DNA from: Clostridium gasigenes
GTDB lineage: Bacteria > Bacillota > Clostridia > Clostridiales > Clostridiaceae
Length of the DNA: 64,000 nt
Assembly (NCBI RefSeq): GCF_900104115.1
Contig: NZ_FNJM01000001.1
Span: 1-64,000 of the forward strand
Direction of reading: 5' to 3'
Position numbers and translations under genes: made by a program
Notes under the pieces: model-generated
Databases searched by the model: none
What the model was told of the DNA's origin: nothing
The model's input: only the letters and a program-made list of their open reading frames with translations
Shown: positions 62,332-64,000 of the stretch, piece by piece
Position numbering within the stretch: position 1 is the first letter of the stretch
Layout of the letters: every line of letters begins with the position of its first letter

Positions 62332-63618
62332 TTGATTGGAGCAGAAAAGATAATTGAAAAGAAAAAGGAATATTTATTTCCATCATCTCAAGGGAATCAT
62401 TTTTACAAAAATCCACCGCAAATAGTAAAGGGGGATATGCAGTATTTATATGATGATAAAGATAATAAGTACATAGATTTTTTTGCAGGAGTATCAGTAA
62501 TGAACTGTGGTCATTGCAATAAAGAAATAGTGGAAGCATCAATAAATCAAATGAGAACTCTTCAACATACAACAATACTTTATTTAACAGAGCCTATGGT
62601 TAATTTAGCAGAGAAATTAGCAACTGTGCTTCCAGGGGATTTAAGGCGTTCATTTTTTTGTTGTACAGGATCAGAGGCAAATGAAGGGGCTATGCTATTA
62701 GCTAGATTATATACAGGGAAAAATGAATTTATCGCATTAAACAACGGGCTACATGGAAGAACTTATTTAACAATGAGTGCTACTGCTATACCTATGTGGA
62801 GAGCAGATCAGGATTTATCAGCATCAATACATTTTGCTAAAAATATAATAAATGAAAAACTTAATATAGATGAAGCAGCAAAAGAATCCTTAAGGAGTAT
62901 TGAAAAAATAATTAATACAAGAGGCGCTGAAAATATAGCAGCATTAATAGCAGAACCGATACAAGGAAATGGAGGAATAATAACTCCGCCACTTTGGTAT
63001 TTTAAAGAATTAAAAAGTATCTTAGAAAAGAATAAAATATTATTAATAATTGATGAAGTACAAACTGGTTTTGCAAGAACAGGTAAAATGTTTGCCATAG
63101 AAAACTATGATGTGGTACCAGATATAATTACAGTGGCGAAGGCACTAGGAAATGGTATGCCAATATCAGCTTTTTGCACTAATGATGAAATAGCAAAAGC
63201 ATTCACAAAGCCATCTGCATCAACACTCGGAGGAAATCCAGTTTCATCAGCTACTGCAATAGCAGTTCTAGATTATATAGAACAAAATCAGCTTTGTAAA
63301 AAAGCTGAAGAACTGGGGATCATTTTAAAGGGAAAATTAGAAAATTTAAAAAACAAACATAACATAATAAAAGATGTAAGAGGCATAGGCTTAATGCTAG
63401 GTGCAGAATTAGTAAAAGAAAATGGAGAGCCTGCAAGCGAGGAAACTGACATAATATTAGAAAAGTTAAAAGATAGGGGACTAATAGTAGGTAAAAATGG
63501 ATTAGGTAGAAATGTATTAGCTTTTCAACCACCATTAGTAATAACAGAAGAAAATATAGAAACTTTAATAACTAACTTAGATCAAGTTTTAGATCAAGTT
63601 TTAGATCAAGTAAAATAA
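62332..63618 (+). CDS. Class III aminotransferase
   Basis: A 428-residue PLP enzyme with 'SFFCCTGSEANEGAMLLAR', 'NGLHGRTYLTMSAT', 'LIAEPIQGNGGIITPP', 'LLIIDEVQTGFARTG' and PLP Lys in 'ITVAKALGNGMPIS'. The family covers 4-aminobutyrate, ornithine and alanine-glyoxylate aminotransferases. The C-terminus ends in three copies of L-D-Q-V from a 12-bp repeat. The start is TTG after GGAGGAAGAGG. No partner gene such as a succinate-semialdehyde dehydrogenase lies in the window, so the substrate is left open. Confidence 0.85.
   Translation: MIGAEKIIEKKKEYLFPSSQGNHFYKNPPQIVKGDMQYLYDDKDNKYIDFFAGVSVMNCGHCNKEIVEASINQMRTLQHTTILYLTEPMVNLAEKLATVLPGDLRRSFFCCTGSEANEGAMLLARLYTGKNEFIALNNGLHGRTYLTMSATAIPMWRADQDLSASIHFAKNIINEKLNIDEAAKESLRSIEKIINTRGAENIAALIAEPIQGNGGIITPPLWYFKELKSILEKNKILLIIDEVQTGFARTGKMFAIENYDVVPDIITVAKALGNGMPISAFCTNDEIAKAFTKPSASTLGGNPVSSATAIAVLDYIEQNQLCKKAEELGIILKGKLENLKNKHNIIKDVRGIGLMLGAELVKENGEPASEETDIILEKLKDRGLIVGKNGLGRNVLAFQPPLVITEENIETLITNLDQVLDQVLDQVK
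63577..63612. repeat. 12-bp in-frame repeat at the aminotransferase 3' end
   Basis: TTAGATCAAGTT occurs three times in a row, the last copy ending with A in place of T. It encodes L-D-Q-V three times just before the stop. Confidence 0.9.
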
Positions 63619-63654
63619 ATAATTTAAAAAAGTAAAGCAAGGCAAATAGGATAT

Positions 63655-63677
63655 CACAGTAATGGTGGTATCCTATT
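63655..63677 (+). terminator. Terminator after the aminotransferase gene
   Basis: AATAGGATATCAC pairs with GTGGTATCCTATT (one G-T pair, partly overlapping loop) and is followed by TTG. Confidence 0.7.
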
Positions 63678-63735
63678 TTGTAGTATAAATTTTTAAAATA
63701 ACTGAGGGTTTCCTAACTAGACAAGATACACAAGG

Positions 63736-64000
63736 TTATTTACACCCACCACTTATTTTTAAAATTAATTCTTCTACAAGTTCATCTATAACATAATTTA
63801 AATTTTCAATTTCATCAAATGTAATATCTTTAATATGTATTCCACAGCAGACAACTACAGTGCTATTAATTCTGCTACATATTTTTTTTGCCGCATTTTG
63901 TACTATGATATCTTCTTTGTGACCTGTTATTGTTAGTAGAGATACTGATGAACTTATTTTATTGTTGCCATAAAGACTAAGCCTTGGAATACCAAGTGCA
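63736..64000 (-). CDS. LpdD-like protein, C-terminal part
   Basis: The last 87 codons of a leftward gene that begins beyond the right edge. It contains 'PRLSLYGNNKISSSVSLLTI', 'TGHKEDIIVQNAAKKI' and 'STVVVCCGIHIKDITFDEI'. The spaced G-H-K-E-D and G-I-H-(I/V)-(D/K)-(N/D)-I-T motifs resemble LpdD-like proteins, which are linked to prenylated-flavin decarboxylases. I am only moderately sure of that match. The rest of the gene and any decarboxylase partner (UbiD/UbiX type) would lie outside. Confidence 0.45.
   Translation of the reverse strand, partial: ALGIPRLSLYGNNKISSSVSLLTITGHKEDIIVQNAAKKICSRINSTVVVCCGIHIKDITFDEIENLNYVIDELVEELILKISGGCK

Overview
The window is a very AT-rich chromosomal segment that looks like a Clostridium sensu stricto species. 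The support is strong AGGAGG-type ribosome binding sites, frequent TTG/GTG starts, cortex-lytic-type peptidoglycan-binding proteins, ferredoxin-nitroreductases and a clostridial style of nucleoside salvage. The species cannot be resolved from sequence reading alone. No rRNA, tRNA or CRISPR array was seen.

Layout. 1-295: end of an IS3-like element. 0.4-10.9 kb: mixed housekeeping and membrane genes (VanZ-like protein with C-terminal repeats, GreA/GreB-type factor, alanine dehydrogenase, a CarF/PEDS1-type lipid desaturase homologue, a long SPFH protein, a periplasmic-sensor diguanylate cyclase, DUF4234, DUF2752). 11.2-19.9 kb: a complete streptolysin S-type (TOMM) cytolysin locus in the order precursor-precursor-sagB-C-D-E-F-G-H-I. 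It has two tandem Cys-rich precursor genes that are too short for routine gene calling. 20-25.3 kb: a RelA/SpoT-domain protein, then a GntR regulator divergent from udp-deoB-deoD (nucleoside catabolism). 25.3-29.8 kb: nudC, a lipoprotein, oleate hydratase and a convergent TetR regulator.

29.9-47.4 kb: a surface-polysaccharide locus. Three glycosyltransferase genes point left. To the right lies a CDP-sugar operon (rfbG, a short-chain reductase, a TPP-dependent acetolactate-synthase-like enzyme, a DUF4422 transferase, rfbH, rfbF) that matches the logic of CDP-yersiniose (branched-chain 3,6-dideoxyhexose) synthesis. It ends at a hairpin and is followed by a glycosyltransferase, the dTDP-rhamnose genes rmlA-C-D-B, a B12-binding radical SAM protein and an FMN flavoprotein.

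47.4-64 kb: a LysR regulator divergent from two nitroreductases with a large palindrome between them, 3-methyladenine glycosylase, an esterase, a soluble CZB chemoreceptor, a SpoIID-like protein with three peptidoglycan-binding domains, a YtrA-type GntR/ABC module, an M20 amidohydrolase, a U32 peptidase-family protein, a class III aminotransferase and the end of an LpdD-like gene.

The most interesting items are the two-precursor cytolysin locus, SagF read as an inactive relative of the SagE protease, the yersiniose-like sugar operon in a Gram-positive, the O2-type plasmalogen desaturase homologue in a presumed anaerobe, and several long perfect palindromes in regulatory gaps.
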